Source: Saccharothrix sp. ALI-22-I
GTDB taxonomy: Bacteria > Actinomycetota > Actinomycetes > Mycobacteriales > Pseudonocardiaceae
Direction of reading: 5' to 3'
Length of the DNA stretch: 64,000 nucleotides
Assembly: GCF_001984175.1 (NCBI RefSeq)
Contig: NZ_MTQP01000066.1
Location: 434,001-498,000 of the forward strand
The notes below the pieces were generated by a model, which saw only the letters and a program-made list of their open reading frames with translations, was not told where the DNA came from and did no database searches. Below, piece after piece: positions 8,640-16,759 of the stretch. Positions within the stretch are counted from its first letter, which is position 1, and every line of letters starts with the position of its first letter. Position numbers and translations under genes: made by a program.

Positions 8640-10502
8640 TCACACCGCCGCGGCGAACTGGGCCGCGTACAGCCGGTGGTACGCCCCCTCGGCGGCCATC
8701 AGCTCGTCGTGGCTGCCCTGTTCCACGATGCGCCCCGACTCCATCACCAGGATCACGTCCGCGTCCCGGATGGTGGAGAGCCGGTGGGCGATGACGAAGC
8801 TCGTCCGCGACGACCGCAGTGCCGCCATGGCGTGCTGCACCAGCGACTCCGTGCGCGTGTCCACCGAACTGGTCGCCTCGTCCAGGATCAGCAACGACGG
8901 GTTGGCCAGGAACGCCCGCGCGATGGTCAGCAGCTGCTTCTCCCCCGCGCTGACGTTCGTCGCCTCCTCGTCGATGACCGTGTCGTACCCGTCCGGCAAC
9001 GTCCGCACGAACCGGTCCACGTAGGTGGCCCGCGCCGCGGCGATGATCTCCTCCTCGGTGGCCGAGGAGTTGCCGTAGGCGATGTTGTCGCGGATGGTCC
9101 CGCCGAACAGCCACGTGTCCTGGAGCACCATGCCGGTCTGCGAGCGCAGGTCCTCCCGCTTCAACGCGGTGATGTCCACCCCGTCCAGCGTGATGCGGCC
9201 CGCGTCCAGCTCGTAGAACCGCATGATCAGGTTCACCAGCGTGGTCTTGCCCGCACCGGTCGGTCCGACGATCGCGACGGTCTGCCCCGGCTCGGCCACC
9301 AGCGACAGGTCCTCGATCAGGGGCTGCTCGGGCCGGTAGGCGAAGCTGACGTGCTCGAACTCCACCCGGCCACGCGGTTCGGGCGGCAACGTCGCCTCCG
9401 CCGGGTCCGGTTCCTGCTCCTCGGCGTCGAGCAGCTCGAACACCCGCTCGGCCGACGCCACGCCGGACTGCATCAGGTTCGCCATCGACGCCACCTGGGT
9501 CAGCGGCTGGGTGAACTGGCGCGAGTACTGGATGAACGCCTGCACCTCGCCCAGGCTCATCGACCCCGACGTGATGCGCAGACCGCCCACCACCGCGACG
9601 ATGACGTAGCTGATGTTGGACAGGAACATCATCATCGGCATGATCAGGCCGGACACGAACTGCGCGCCCATCGACGAGCCGAGCAGCTCGTCGTTGCGGC
9701 GCCGGAACTCCTCCTCCGACTCCCGCTGACGACCGAAGACCTTCACCAGCTGGTGGCCGGTGAACGCCTCTTCGATGTGCGCGTTCAACGCGCCGGTGTG
9801 CTTCCACTGCGCCACGAACAGCGCCTGCGACCGCTTGCGGATGCGCCCGGTCGCCACGATCGAGATCGGGATCAGCAGCAACGCGATCAGCGACAGCAGC
9901 GGCGAGATCGTCAGCATCATCACCAGCACGCCGATGACGGTCAGCAACGACGTCAGCAGCTGGCTCAGCGTCTGCTGCAACGTCGTCGCCACGTTGTCGA
10001 TGTCGTTGGTGACGCGGGACAGCAGCTCGCCGCGCGGCTGGCCGTCGAAGTAGCGCAGCGGCAGCCGGTGGATCTTCTCCTCCACGTCGGCGCGCAGCCG
10101 GAACACGAAGCGCTGCATCACGTTGTTCAGCACCCGGCCCTGCCACCAGCCGAACGCCGACGACGCCAGGAACAGGGCCATCACCCACGCCAGGACCTCG
10201 CCCAACGCGGCGAAGTCGACGCCCGCGCCCGGGACGCCGCGCATCCGGCCGACGACGCCCTCGAAGATGATGTCGGTGGCGTAGCCCAGGATCTTCGGGC
10301 CCGCCACCGACAGCGCCACGCTGATGACCCCCAGCGCGAGCACGACCAGCAGCGCGGACCGGTCGGCCTGCATCCGCCGCACGAGCCGGCGGGTGGACGG
10401 GCCGAAGTTCTCCGCCTTGCCCACCGGAATCCCCATGCCGGGGATGCCGCCGCCGCCCAACCTGGTCGGCGCGGGCTTGGACTCGGTGGTCGTCGTGCTC
10501 AT
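8640..10502 (-). CDS. ABC exporter subunit with fused membrane and ATPase domains (canonical Walker B)
   Basis: A 620-residue type IV ABC half-transporter. A Gly-rich N-terminus (about 1-45) precedes six transmembrane helices (about 50-350) and a nucleotide-binding domain with GPTGAGKTTL, signature VSAGEKQLL, Walker B LLILDEATSSVD and switch His in IAHRLSTIRDAD. The catalytic Glu after Walker B is present, but the signature is VSAGE instead of LSGGQ. It pairs with the upstream half-transporter to form a heterodimeric exporter in the plasma membrane, probably for drugs or lipophilic compounds. The genes are 73 bases apart and co-oriented. Control is expected from the TetR gene divergent to the operon. 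Confidence 0.95.
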   Translation of the reverse strand: MSTTTTESKPAPTRLGGGGIPGMGIPVGKAENFGPSTRRLVRRMQADRSALLVVLALGVISVALSVAGPKILGYATDIIFEGVVGRMRGVPGAGVDFAALGEVLAWVMALFLASSAFGWWQGRVLNNVMQRFVFRLRADVEEKIHRLPLRYFDGQPRGELLSRVTNDIDNVATTLQQTLSQLLTSLLTVIGVLVMMLTISPLLSLIALLLIPISIVATGRIRKRSQALFVAQWKHTGALNAHIEEAFTGHQLVKVFGRQRESEEEFRRRNDELLGSSMGAQFVSGLIMPMMMFLSNISYVIVAVVGGLRITSGSMSLGEVQAFIQYSRQFTQPLTQVASMANLMQSGVASAERVFELLDAEEQEPDPAEATLPPEPRGRVEFEHVSFAYRPEQPLIEDLSLVAEPGQTVAIVGPTGAGKTTLVNLIMRFYELDAGRITLDGVDITALKREDLRSQTGMVLQDTWLFGGTIRDNIAYGNSSATEEEIIAAARATYVDRFVRTLPDGYDTVIDEEATNVSAGEKQLLTIARAFLANPSLLILDEATSSVDTRTESLVQHAMAALRSSRTSFVIAHRLSTIRDADVILVMESGRIVEQGSHDELMAAEGAYHRLYAAQFAAAV

Positions 10503-10575
10503 GCGACCTCCTCGCTGACGCTCGTCGGGGCAAGAGCACAGAACGCTGTGTTGAATGATTCGCTCGCAAGCTCGC

Positions 10576-12309
10576 TCATGCGGCCTGCTCCGAGGTCAGC
10601 TGCGACTGGACGATCTCGACGTAGGTCGGGCAGGTGTCCAGGAGTTCGCGGTGGGTGCCGATGCCGACGACGGTGCCGTTGTCCAGCACCACGATCCGGT
10701 CGGCGTCCAGGATCGTGGACACGCGCTGGGCGACGACCACCACGACCGCGTCACGCGTGTGCGGCCGCAACGCCGCACGCAGCCGCGCGTCGGTGGACAG
10801 GTCGAGCGCCGAGAACGCGTCGTCGAACAGGTAGATCTCCGGTTTGCGCACCAGGGCGCGGGCGATGGAGAGCCGTTGCCGCTGGCCGCCGGAGACGTTC
10901 GTGCCGCCCTGGGCGATCTCCGCGTCGAGCCCGCCGGGCATGTCCGTCACGAAATCACGCGCCTGCGCGATCTCCAACGCCTCCCACAGCTCGTCGTCGG
11001 TGGCGTCGGGGTTGCCGTAGCGGAGGTTGGACGCGACCGTGCCGCTGAACAGGTACGGCCGCTGCGGCACCAGGCCGATGCGGGAGCACAGGGTGTCGGT
11101 GTCGATCTCGCGGACGTCCGTGCCGTTGACGAAGACCTCGCCCCCGGTCACGTCGATCAGCCGTGGCACGAGGTTGAGCAGGGTCGTCTTGCCGGTGCCC
11201 GTGCTGCCGATGATCGCCGTCCGCTGCCCCGCCTCGGCGCGGAAACCGATATCGCGCAACACCGGCTCGTCCGCGCCGGGGTAGCGGAACTCCGCGCCGC
11301 GGAACTCCAGCGAGGCGTGTCGGGGCAGTTCGAGCACCGGCGTGGTCGGCGGGACGACCGACGGCTCGGTGTCCAGCACTTCTTTGATCCGCTCGGCGCT
11401 CACGGCGGCGCGCGGGACCATCATGGAGATGAACGTCGCGAACATCACCGCCATGAGGATCTGCACCAGGTAGCTCAGGAACGCCGTCAGCGCGCCGATC
11501 TGCATGGCGCCGCTGTCGACCCGGTACGCGCCGAACCACAGCACGGCGACGCTGGAGCCGTTGAACAGCAGCATCACCACCGGGAAGATCAACGCTTGGA
11601 GCCGCCCGACGCGCAGCGCCGTGTCGGTCAGGGCGCCGTTGACCTCGGCGAAGCGCTGGGTCTCCGCGCGTTCCCGGACGAACGCCCGGACCACGCGGAT
11701 GCCCGCCAGCTGCTCGCGCAGCACGCGGTTGACCCCGTCGATGCGCTCCTGCATGAGCCGGAACTGCGGGACCATCCGGATGACGATCAGGCCGATCGCG
11801 ACCATCAGTCCCGGCACGCAGACGGCGAGCAGCCAGGACAGGCCGACGTCCTCGCGCAGCGCCATCACGATGCCCGCCACGCACATGATCGGCGCGTTGA
11901 CCAGCATCGTGCACGACATCAGCACCAGCAGCTGGACCTGCTGCACGTCGTTGGTGGTGCGGGTGATCAGCGACGACGGCCCCAGCGTGGCGACCTCGCG
12001 GGCGGAGAACGCCCCGACGCGGTGGAAGACGGCCGAGCGGACGTCGCGGCCGAAGCTCATCGCGACGCGGGCGCTGTAGTAGACGGCGCCGACGGAAGAG
12101 AGGATCTGGATGACCGACACACCGACCATCCAGCCCCCGGTGGACATGATGTAGCCGGTGTTGCCGGTGGCGATGCCGAAGTCGATGATGTCGGCGTTGA
12201 GGCTCGGCAGGTACAGCGAGGCGACGGTCCCGATCAGCTGTAACGCGAGCACAGCCGTCAGTTCACGTCTGTACGGCCGCAGGTGGGTGATCAACAGGCG
12301 GCTTAGCAA
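10576..12309 (-). CDS. ABC exporter subunit with fused membrane and ATPase domains (degenerate Walker B)
   Basis: A 577-residue half-transporter, first gene of the exporter operon. Six membrane helices (about 15-310) precede an ATPase domain with GSTGTGKTTL, a classical VSGGQRQRL signature and Walker B IYLFDDAFSALD, in which Asp replaces the catalytic Glu. The switch position reads VAQRVSTILDADRI, with Gln for His. Such a subunit supplies the non-hydrolysing site of heterodimeric exporters, and the downstream partner has the complementary arrangement. The start is TTG at 12309 with GGGGGAG six bases upstream. The operators for the divergent TetR begin 13 bases upstream of the start. Confidence 0.95.
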   Translation of the reverse strand: MLSRLLITHLRPYRRELTAVLALQLIGTVASLYLPSLNADIIDFGIATGNTGYIMSTGGWMVGVSVIQILSSVGAVYYSARVAMSFGRDVRSAVFHRVGAFSAREVATLGPSSLITRTTNDVQQVQLLVLMSCTMLVNAPIMCVAGIVMALREDVGLSWLLAVCVPGLMVAIGLIVIRMVPQFRLMQERIDGVNRVLREQLAGIRVVRAFVRERAETQRFAEVNGALTDTALRVGRLQALIFPVVMLLFNGSSVAVLWFGAYRVDSGAMQIGALTAFLSYLVQILMAVMFATFISMMVPRAAVSAERIKEVLDTEPSVVPPTTPVLELPRHASLEFRGAEFRYPGADEPVLRDIGFRAEAGQRTAIIGSTGTGKTTLLNLVPRLIDVTGGEVFVNGTDVREIDTDTLCSRIGLVPQRPYLFSGTVASNLRYGNPDATDDELWEALEIAQARDFVTDMPGGLDAEIAQGGTNVSGGQRQRLSIARALVRKPEIYLFDDAFSALDLSTDARLRAALRPHTRDAVVVVVAQRVSTILDADRIVVLDNGTVVGIGTHRELLDTCPTYVEIVQSQLTSEQAA

Positions 12310-12321
12310 CGATACTCCCCC

Positions 12322-12388
12322 ATAAGAAACGGATCGTGTCTAATGTGTCAAGGTAGACCCGAACGATAAGAAACGCAACGTATCTAAA
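12322..12388. promoter_or_regulatory. Two TetR operator copies in the exporter/tetR divergent promoter
   Basis: Two near-identical elements start at 12322 and 12366, 44 bases apart, each beginning ATAAGAAACG and ending with TCTAA. Each contains an imperfect inverted repeat AGAAACG...CGTnTCT (halves AGAAACG/AGACACG and AGAAACG/AGATACG). They are the only symmetric elements between the two divergent starts. Spacing of about four helical turns suggests one regulator dimer per promoter. Binding by the adjacent TetR is inferred. Confidence 0.65.
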
Positions 12389-12407
12389 GGCTCTACGAAG
12401 GGGCAAG

Positions 12408-13031
12408 GTGTCGGAGACGAGGTCGCGCCGTCGCGGCGCGCAGCTGGAGCAGGCCATCCTGGACGCGGCCTGGGACGAGCTGCGCGAGGTCGGCTACGCC
12501 CGGCTCACCATAGAGGCTGTGGCGGCCCGGGCGGGAACGAGTAAACCCGTCATCTACCGCCGCTGGGCCGGTCGGGCCGAGTTGGCGCTGGCCGCGTGGT
12601 TCCGCCAGGTCCCCGTGCCGCAAGGGGTGCTCGACACCGGCACGCTGCGCGGCGACCTGCTCGTCCTGTTCTCCCGCATCGCCCGCCGCGCCGACTCGAT
12701 GATGAACGAGGTCGTCGCCGGCGTCATGGGCGAGGCCTTCCGCCACCCCGAGATCGCCGCCCTGCTGCACGACCGCCTGACCCGACCGTCCCCGCTCACC
12801 TCGGCCGTGGAGACCATCGTCGGCAACGCCGTCGCCCGCGCCGAACTGCCACCCCTGGACCTTCCCGAACGGGTGAAGCGCCTCCCGCTCGACCTGATCC
12901 GCAACGAGTCCACCCTCTGCGGCACCCCGCTGACCGACGAAACCCTGGCGTCGCTGGTGGACGACGTCTACGTGCCGTTGCTGCACGGCCTGGCCGCCCT
13001 CCAGGAGCGGGCCCTCCGGAAGCGGGACTGA
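12408..13031 (+). CDS. TetR-family transcriptional regulator of the ABC exporter
   Basis: A 207-residue repressor. The N-terminal HTH (about 18-62) has the family pattern AILDAAWDELREVGYARLTIEAVAARAGTSK split over helices 1-3, with helix 3 at SKPVIYRRW. The ligand-binding C-terminal domain resembles TetR_C-type domains (MMNEVVAGVMGEAFRHPEI...VDDVYVPLLHGL). The start is GTG at 12408 with AAGGGG upstream. It is transcribed away from the exporter operon across a 98-base region containing two matching operators, so it most likely represses the exporter and itself until a substrate binds. The gene ends inside a perfect palindrome shared with the convergent neighbour. Confidence 0.93.
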   Translation: MSETRSRRRGAQLEQAILDAAWDELREVGYARLTIEAVAARAGTSKPVIYRRWAGRAELALAAWFRQVPVPQGVLDTGTLRGDLLVLFSRIARRADSMMNEVVAGVMGEAFRHPEIAALLHDRLTRPSPLTSAVETIVGNAVARAELPPLDLPERVKRLPLDLIRNESTLCGTPLTDETLASLVDDVYVPLLHGLAALQERALRKRD

Positions 13032-13051
13032 CGCGGGCCGGCCCGCGTCAG
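13028..13051. terminator. Perfect 24-bp palindrome serving as bidirectional terminator
   Basis: A loopless perfect inverted repeat with 12-base arms. It overlaps the TetR stop codon (13029-13031) and the stop codon of the convergent minus-strand gene (13048-13050). Both transcripts can fold it. Confidence 0.75.
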
Positions 13052-13377
13052 TGGGCGAACCGTTCGAGGCCGGTCACGCGGAGGAGTTCCAGCGCCGACG
13101 CCTCGGGCGTGCCGGGCGCGGCCGAGTAGACCAGGACGGTCTGGTCGGCCTCCGGTTCCAGCAGGACGTCCCCGGCGTCCTGATGTCGCCGATAGGCCGC
13201 CGCAGCCGCGTCCAGCGCCGCCTCGATGTGCCCCAGCCACCACTCCGCGTCACTGAGGGCAAGGAGATCGGCCCCGCCGGCCCCGGGCGCGTCACGATGG
13301 GCCGACAGCAACGCCCGCGCGCGGCCCCAGTCACGACGCGCGTGCGCGGCACGCCCCTCGACCAGCGCATCAGTCAT
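13048..13377 (-). CDS. Short chimeric protein: TPR-like start joined to an unrelated tail
   Basis: A 109-residue protein. Residues 1-70 (DALVEGRAAHARRDWGRARALLSAH...AEWWLGHIEAALDAAAAAYRRHQDAGDVL) look like the N-terminal TPR pair of actinobacterial LuxR-type or TPR proteins, which are normally several hundred residues long. The tail (EPEADQTVLVYSAAPGTPEASALELL) looks like the end of a cupin-type or metabolic protein instead. It may therefore be the product of a deletion that fused two genes. It lies convergent to tetR and shares its terminator. No function is assigned. It could be a pseudogene. Confidence 0.5.
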   Translation of the reverse strand: MTDALVEGRAAHARRDWGRARALLSAHRDAPGAGGADLLALSDAEWWLGHIEAALDAAAAAYRRHQDAGDVLLEPEADQTVLVYSAAPGTPEASALELLRVTGLERFAH

Positions 13378-13566
13378 GGCAGCCGTCCGGATATCCGACC
13401 CGCGAAAGAGGTCGAGTATCGCACCGAAAGCCCATCCCCACCGCTCGTGACCAGCGACGTCAGGTAATGCCGCCCTCCAGGTCGCACCGACAGCCGGCGC
13501 TCGGCGTCACCGACGGCGGCACTGTGGCACGACGACGACGACGGCGACGGCGACCGTGACGGCGTC
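13378..13566. other. Intergenic stretch with no supported gene
   Basis: Frames here are Ser/Arg-rich shadows. I see no promoter, repeat or RNA gene that I can support. The 75-residue gene on the minus strand ends at 13567. Confidence 0.5.
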
Positions 13567-13794
13567 TCACCTCTGGTTGCGCGGGTGGTTGCGCGCGGTC
13601 CGCTCGTTGCCGCGCCGGTAGTTCCCGGTCCACCGGGCCATGACGAGCTGCGGTTCGGACCCGACCTCGTCCAGGAACTCAGCCGTCCGCGCACCCCGCA
13701 GGGTCGTGGCGACCCGACCGTGGTGACTGATCACCACGGCCCCGTCGCGTGACGTGTACGAGAACCCATTCGGTGCATTCACGCGACGAACCAT
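13567..13794 (-). CDS. Conserved small actinobacterial protein of unknown function
   Basis: A 75-residue basic protein whose sequence (APNGFSYTSRDGAVVISHHGR, VATTLRGARTAEFLDEV, VMARWTGNYRRGNERTARNHPRN) has the look of a small protein widely kept in actinomycetes: a short beta-sheet part followed by a positively charged tail GNYRRGNERTARNHPR. Codon use is like its neighbours. The start is at 13794 and the stop at 13567. The charged tail suggests nucleic acid contact, but this is conjecture. It is a lone gene beside eroded sequence and is probably expressed from its own promoter. Confidence 0.75.
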   Translation of the reverse strand: MVRRVNAPNGFSYTSRDGAVVISHHGRVATTLRGARTAEFLDEVGSEPQLVMARWTGNYRRGNERTARNHPRNQR

Positions 13795-13894
13795 CGTCGA
13801 TCACCACCCGCACCCGCAACCGCATTGGCCACGGACCCACAGCGTCCGATCGGCCTTACATCCGAGCTATCGGCGTACCAGCACCCCGTTGACG

Positions 13895-14220
13895 ACTACG
13901 AACGAACAGGCCGACCTGTCCCGAGGCCTGCGACTGGTCGGACGTGCCACCCGCCCGGTAGTCCAGCACTACCGCACCACCGTGGGCAAGCACCTGACCC
14001 GCGACGCGCTCATGACGGAGACCCGCTTCGCGTTCGCGGGCGACGGTGGAGCACGGGTCGACCTCGTCGTCCGGGCGGCAAAAGACGGGATCGCCTACCG
14101 CTACACGCTGCCCAAGAACCTGGGTCCGGTACTCGGCGAGGCATCGGCCTACCGGATTCCCCCCGACGCCACGTCATGGCTCGCGACCTACCGGCACCCG
14201 CGTGGGGGCTGCCCACCTGA
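13895..14220 (+). pseudogene. Remnant of a GH97 glycosidase (N-terminal beta-domain only)
   Basis: One frame reads LSRGLRLVGRATRPVVQHY, VGKHLTRDALMTETRFAFAG, GARVDLVVRAAKDGIAYRY and ASAYRIPPDATSWLATYR. This follows the N-terminal domain of GH97 alpha-glucosidases/galactosidases (DLVVRVxDDGIAYRY, RIPPxATxWLxxY). The signal peptide, the catalytic barrel and the C-terminal domain are missing: the homology stops near 14205 and other frames take over. It lies just before glgE, so a former alpha-glucan enzyme gene seems to have been deleted here. Confidence 0.65.
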
Positions 14221-14327
14221 CATGCGTCACCCATCGGGGTCGTCAGGTGACCCGGAGCGGTTTCGATCTGGGCGGCAGGCGGAACCCCGGACGGTGAAGT
14301 GGTCTGCCGTCAGCGAAGGAGGCGCCG

Positions 14328-16301
14328 GTGAGCGCGCGGCTCGGCATAGACGACGTTACCCCGCTGGTGAACTGCGGCCGGTACCCGAGCAAGGCGGTGG
14401 TCGGGGAGTGCATCCCCGTCGGTGCGACCGTCTGGCGGGAGGGACACGACGCGGTGGCGGCGACGGTCGTGTGGCGAGGACCGGGTGACGACGGCGAAGC
14501 GTCCCTGCGCATGGTGCCGGACCTGAACGCGGTGGACCGCTGGGTGGCGACGCTGGTGCCGGACCGGGAGGGCCTCTGGTCGTTCTGGATCGAAGCGTGG
14601 AGCGACCCGTGGTTCACCTGGCGGCACGCGGTGGAAGCGAAGACGGCCGTCGGCCAGAGCGCGGCGGAGCTGGCGAACGACCTGGAGATCGGCGCCCGGC
14701 TGCTGGACGAGGTGGCCGCCCGCCCCCACCACGACGGCACGCCGACGGCCCAGTTGCTTGAACGAGCCGCCGCGACACTGCGGGACACCGACCGGCCGGT
14801 GCGGGAGCGGATCGCGTCGGCGTTGAGCGAGCCGGTGCACGACGTCATGACCCGCGATCCGGTCCGCGAGCTGGTGACCCGCGGCCAACCGCACCGGGTG
14901 CGGGTCGATCGGAGCAGGGCGCTGTTCGGGTCGTGGTACGAGCTGTTCCCCCGTTCGACGGGTGGCTGGGAAGTGGACGGGCAGCCGGCGCACGGCACGT
15001 TCAAGACCGCCGCCGAGGATCTGCCGCGGGTGGCCGCGATGGGCTTCGACGTCGTCTACCTCACCCCGATCCACCCGATCGGCAAGGTCAACCGCAAGGG
15101 CCGCAACAACTCGCTGGACTGCCGTCCGGGTGACGTCGGCTCACCGTGGGCGATCGGCTCGGACGAGGGCGGGCACGACGCGATCCACCCGGACCTGGGC
15201 ACCCTGGAGGACTTCGACGAGTACGTGGCACGCGCCACCGAACTCGGCATCGAGGTCGCCCTCGACCTGGCCCTGCAATGCGCGCCCGATCACCCGTGGG
15301 TCACCGAGCACCCCGAGTGGTTCACCACGCTCCCGGACGGAACGATCGCCTACGCGGAGAACCCGCCCAAGAAGTACCAGGACATCTACCCGCTGAACTT
15401 CGACAACGACCCCGAGGGCCTGTACGCCGAGGTCCTGCCGATCGTCCTGCACTGGATCGGGCACGGCGTGAAGATCTTCCGCGTCGACAACCCGCACACC
15501 AAGCCGCCGGACTTCTGGGAGTGGCTGATCCGGCAGGTCAAAGAGGAACACCCGGACGTGCTGTTCCTGTCCGAGGCGTTCACCCGTCCGGCACGCCTGT
15601 ACGGGTTGGCCCGGCTGGGCTTCACCCAGAGCTACACCTACTTCACCTGGCGCACGAGCAAGGAGGAGCTGACCGAGTTCGGCATGGACCTGGTCGAGCA
15701 CATCGACGAGTCCCGGCCGAACCTGTTCGTCAACACGCAGGACATCCTGCACGCCTCCCTCCAGCACGGCGGGCCCGGCATGTTCGCCATCCGGGCCGCG
15801 CTCGCCGCGACCTTCTCCCCCACCTGGGGTGTCTACTCGGGGTACGAGCTGTTCGAGAACCTGGCGCTGCGGCCGGGCAGCGAGGAGTACCTGGACTCCG
15901 AGAAGTACCAGCTACGGCCCCGGGACTACGCCGGGGCACGCGCGACCGGCCACTCCCTGGAACCGTGGCTGACCCGACTCAACGAGATCCGGCGCGCGCA
16001 CCCGGCCCTGCAACAACTACGCACACTCCGCTTCCACCACGTGGACAACCAAGCACTGCTGGCCTACTCCAAAGTGGACCCACTCACCTCCGACACGGTG
16101 ATCTGCGTAGTGAACCTCAACCCGTTCGGCGGCGAACAGGCCACCGTCTGGCTGGACCAACCCGCACTCGGCACGCGCTGGGGCGAGGAATTCACCGTCC
16201 TGGACGAGGTAACCGGCGAACGCTACCGCTGGGGCCAAGCCAACTTCGTCCGCCTGGAGCCCTGGCGGGCCGTCGCCCACATCCTCACCGTCACGAGGTG
16301 A
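14328..16301 (+). CDS. glgE: Alpha-1,4-glucan:maltose-1-phosphate maltosyltransferase (GH13_3)
   Basis: Extends cytoplasmic alpha-glucan by transferring maltosyl units from maltose-1-phosphate. The 657-residue protein has the GlgE layout: N-terminal beta-sandwich (about 10-110), helical insert (110-190), GH13 barrel (195-560) and C-terminal beta-domain. The nucleophile is Asp387 in FRVDNPHTK, the acid/base Glu416 in FLSEAFTRP and the third acid Asp472 in NTQDI; spacing agrees with Streptomyces GlgE. The donor-binding NPPKKYQD motif is present (345-352). The start is GTG at 14328 with a perfect AAGGAGG. The usual partners (treS-pep2, glgB) are not next to it: upstream is a GH97 remnant and downstream a GH29 remnant on the other strand. 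Confidence 0.95.
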   Translation: MSARLGIDDVTPLVNCGRYPSKAVVGECIPVGATVWREGHDAVAATVVWRGPGDDGEASLRMVPDLNAVDRWVATLVPDREGLWSFWIEAWSDPWFTWRHAVEAKTAVGQSAAELANDLEIGARLLDEVAARPHHDGTPTAQLLERAAATLRDTDRPVRERIASALSEPVHDVMTRDPVRELVTRGQPHRVRVDRSRALFGSWYELFPRSTGGWEVDGQPAHGTFKTAAEDLPRVAAMGFDVVYLTPIHPIGKVNRKGRNNSLDCRPGDVGSPWAIGSDEGGHDAIHPDLGTLEDFDEYVARATELGIEVALDLALQCAPDHPWVTEHPEWFTTLPDGTIAYAENPPKKYQDIYPLNFDNDPEGLYAEVLPIVLHWIGHGVKIFRVDNPHTKPPDFWEWLIRQVKEEHPDVLFLSEAFTRPARLYGLARLGFTQSYTYFTWRTSKEELTEFGMDLVEHIDESRPNLFVNTQDILHASLQHGGPGMFAIRAALAATFSPTWGVYSGYELFENLALRPGSEEYLDSEKYQLRPRDYAGARATGHSLEPWLTRLNEIRRAHPALQQLRTLRFHHVDNQALLAYSKVDPLTSDTVICVVNLNPFGGEQATVWLDQPALGTRWGEEFTVLDEVTGERYRWGQANFVRLEPWRAVAHILTVTR

Positions 16302-16759
16302 GACCGGAACGCACCGCCCAGCGAGCTACTCCGGGAGGCTGCGGCGCCGCTTGGTCTTGGCCACGTCCGGAAGCGGACGAGCGGACCCGTCCGCCGGGAT
16401 CTCGTCCTGCCTCGACGCCGTCGTGCAGGAACGACGCGTAGCGAACCCGATCCGCGAGTCCCGGCAGCACCAGCGTGCCCGCCTGCCAACCGAACACGTG
16501 CACGAAGAGCCGGTTCCCCGACCTGGTCAGCCTGGTGTCCCTGCGCGCGGTGAACTCCGGCGCGGGGCCGGCACCGTGGATGGCGTCACCGTGCAGCGCC
16601 GTCCACGCGCCGACCTCGGCCAGCAACTCCAAGGCCCGCGGCTCGAACGCGCCCCGCTGTCGGGGCCGACGTTGAGCAGCAGGTTTCCCCCTTCGACGCG
16701 GAGTCGACGAACAACCCGAACCGCGCCTCAGTGAACCAGGAGACCAGCTCTTCAATCAT
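16291..16759 (-). pseudogene. Alpha-L-fucosidase (GH29) remnant with internal deletion and frameshifts
   Basis: The ATG at 16759 overlaps the stop of the upstream alpha-mannosidase gene (ATGATTGA), showing former translational coupling. It reads IEELVSWFTEARFGLFV, the usual GH29 opening. It then jumps directly to a late GH29 segment (VDSASKGGNLLLNVGPDS), after a frame change near 16690 and another near 16655, and continues RGAFEPRALELLAEVGAW...RNTRLTRSGNRLFVHVFGW to the C-terminal beta-domain, ending at 16291. About 250 residues holding the nucleophile region are missing. It no longer encodes an active enzyme. The intact ancestor would have removed fucose in the same glycan-degrading operon. 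Confidence 0.8.

Noticed and set aside
16302-16751. A hydrolase gene on the plus strand after glgE
   Set aside because: The plus-strand frames are shadows of the GH29 remnant on the minus strand.
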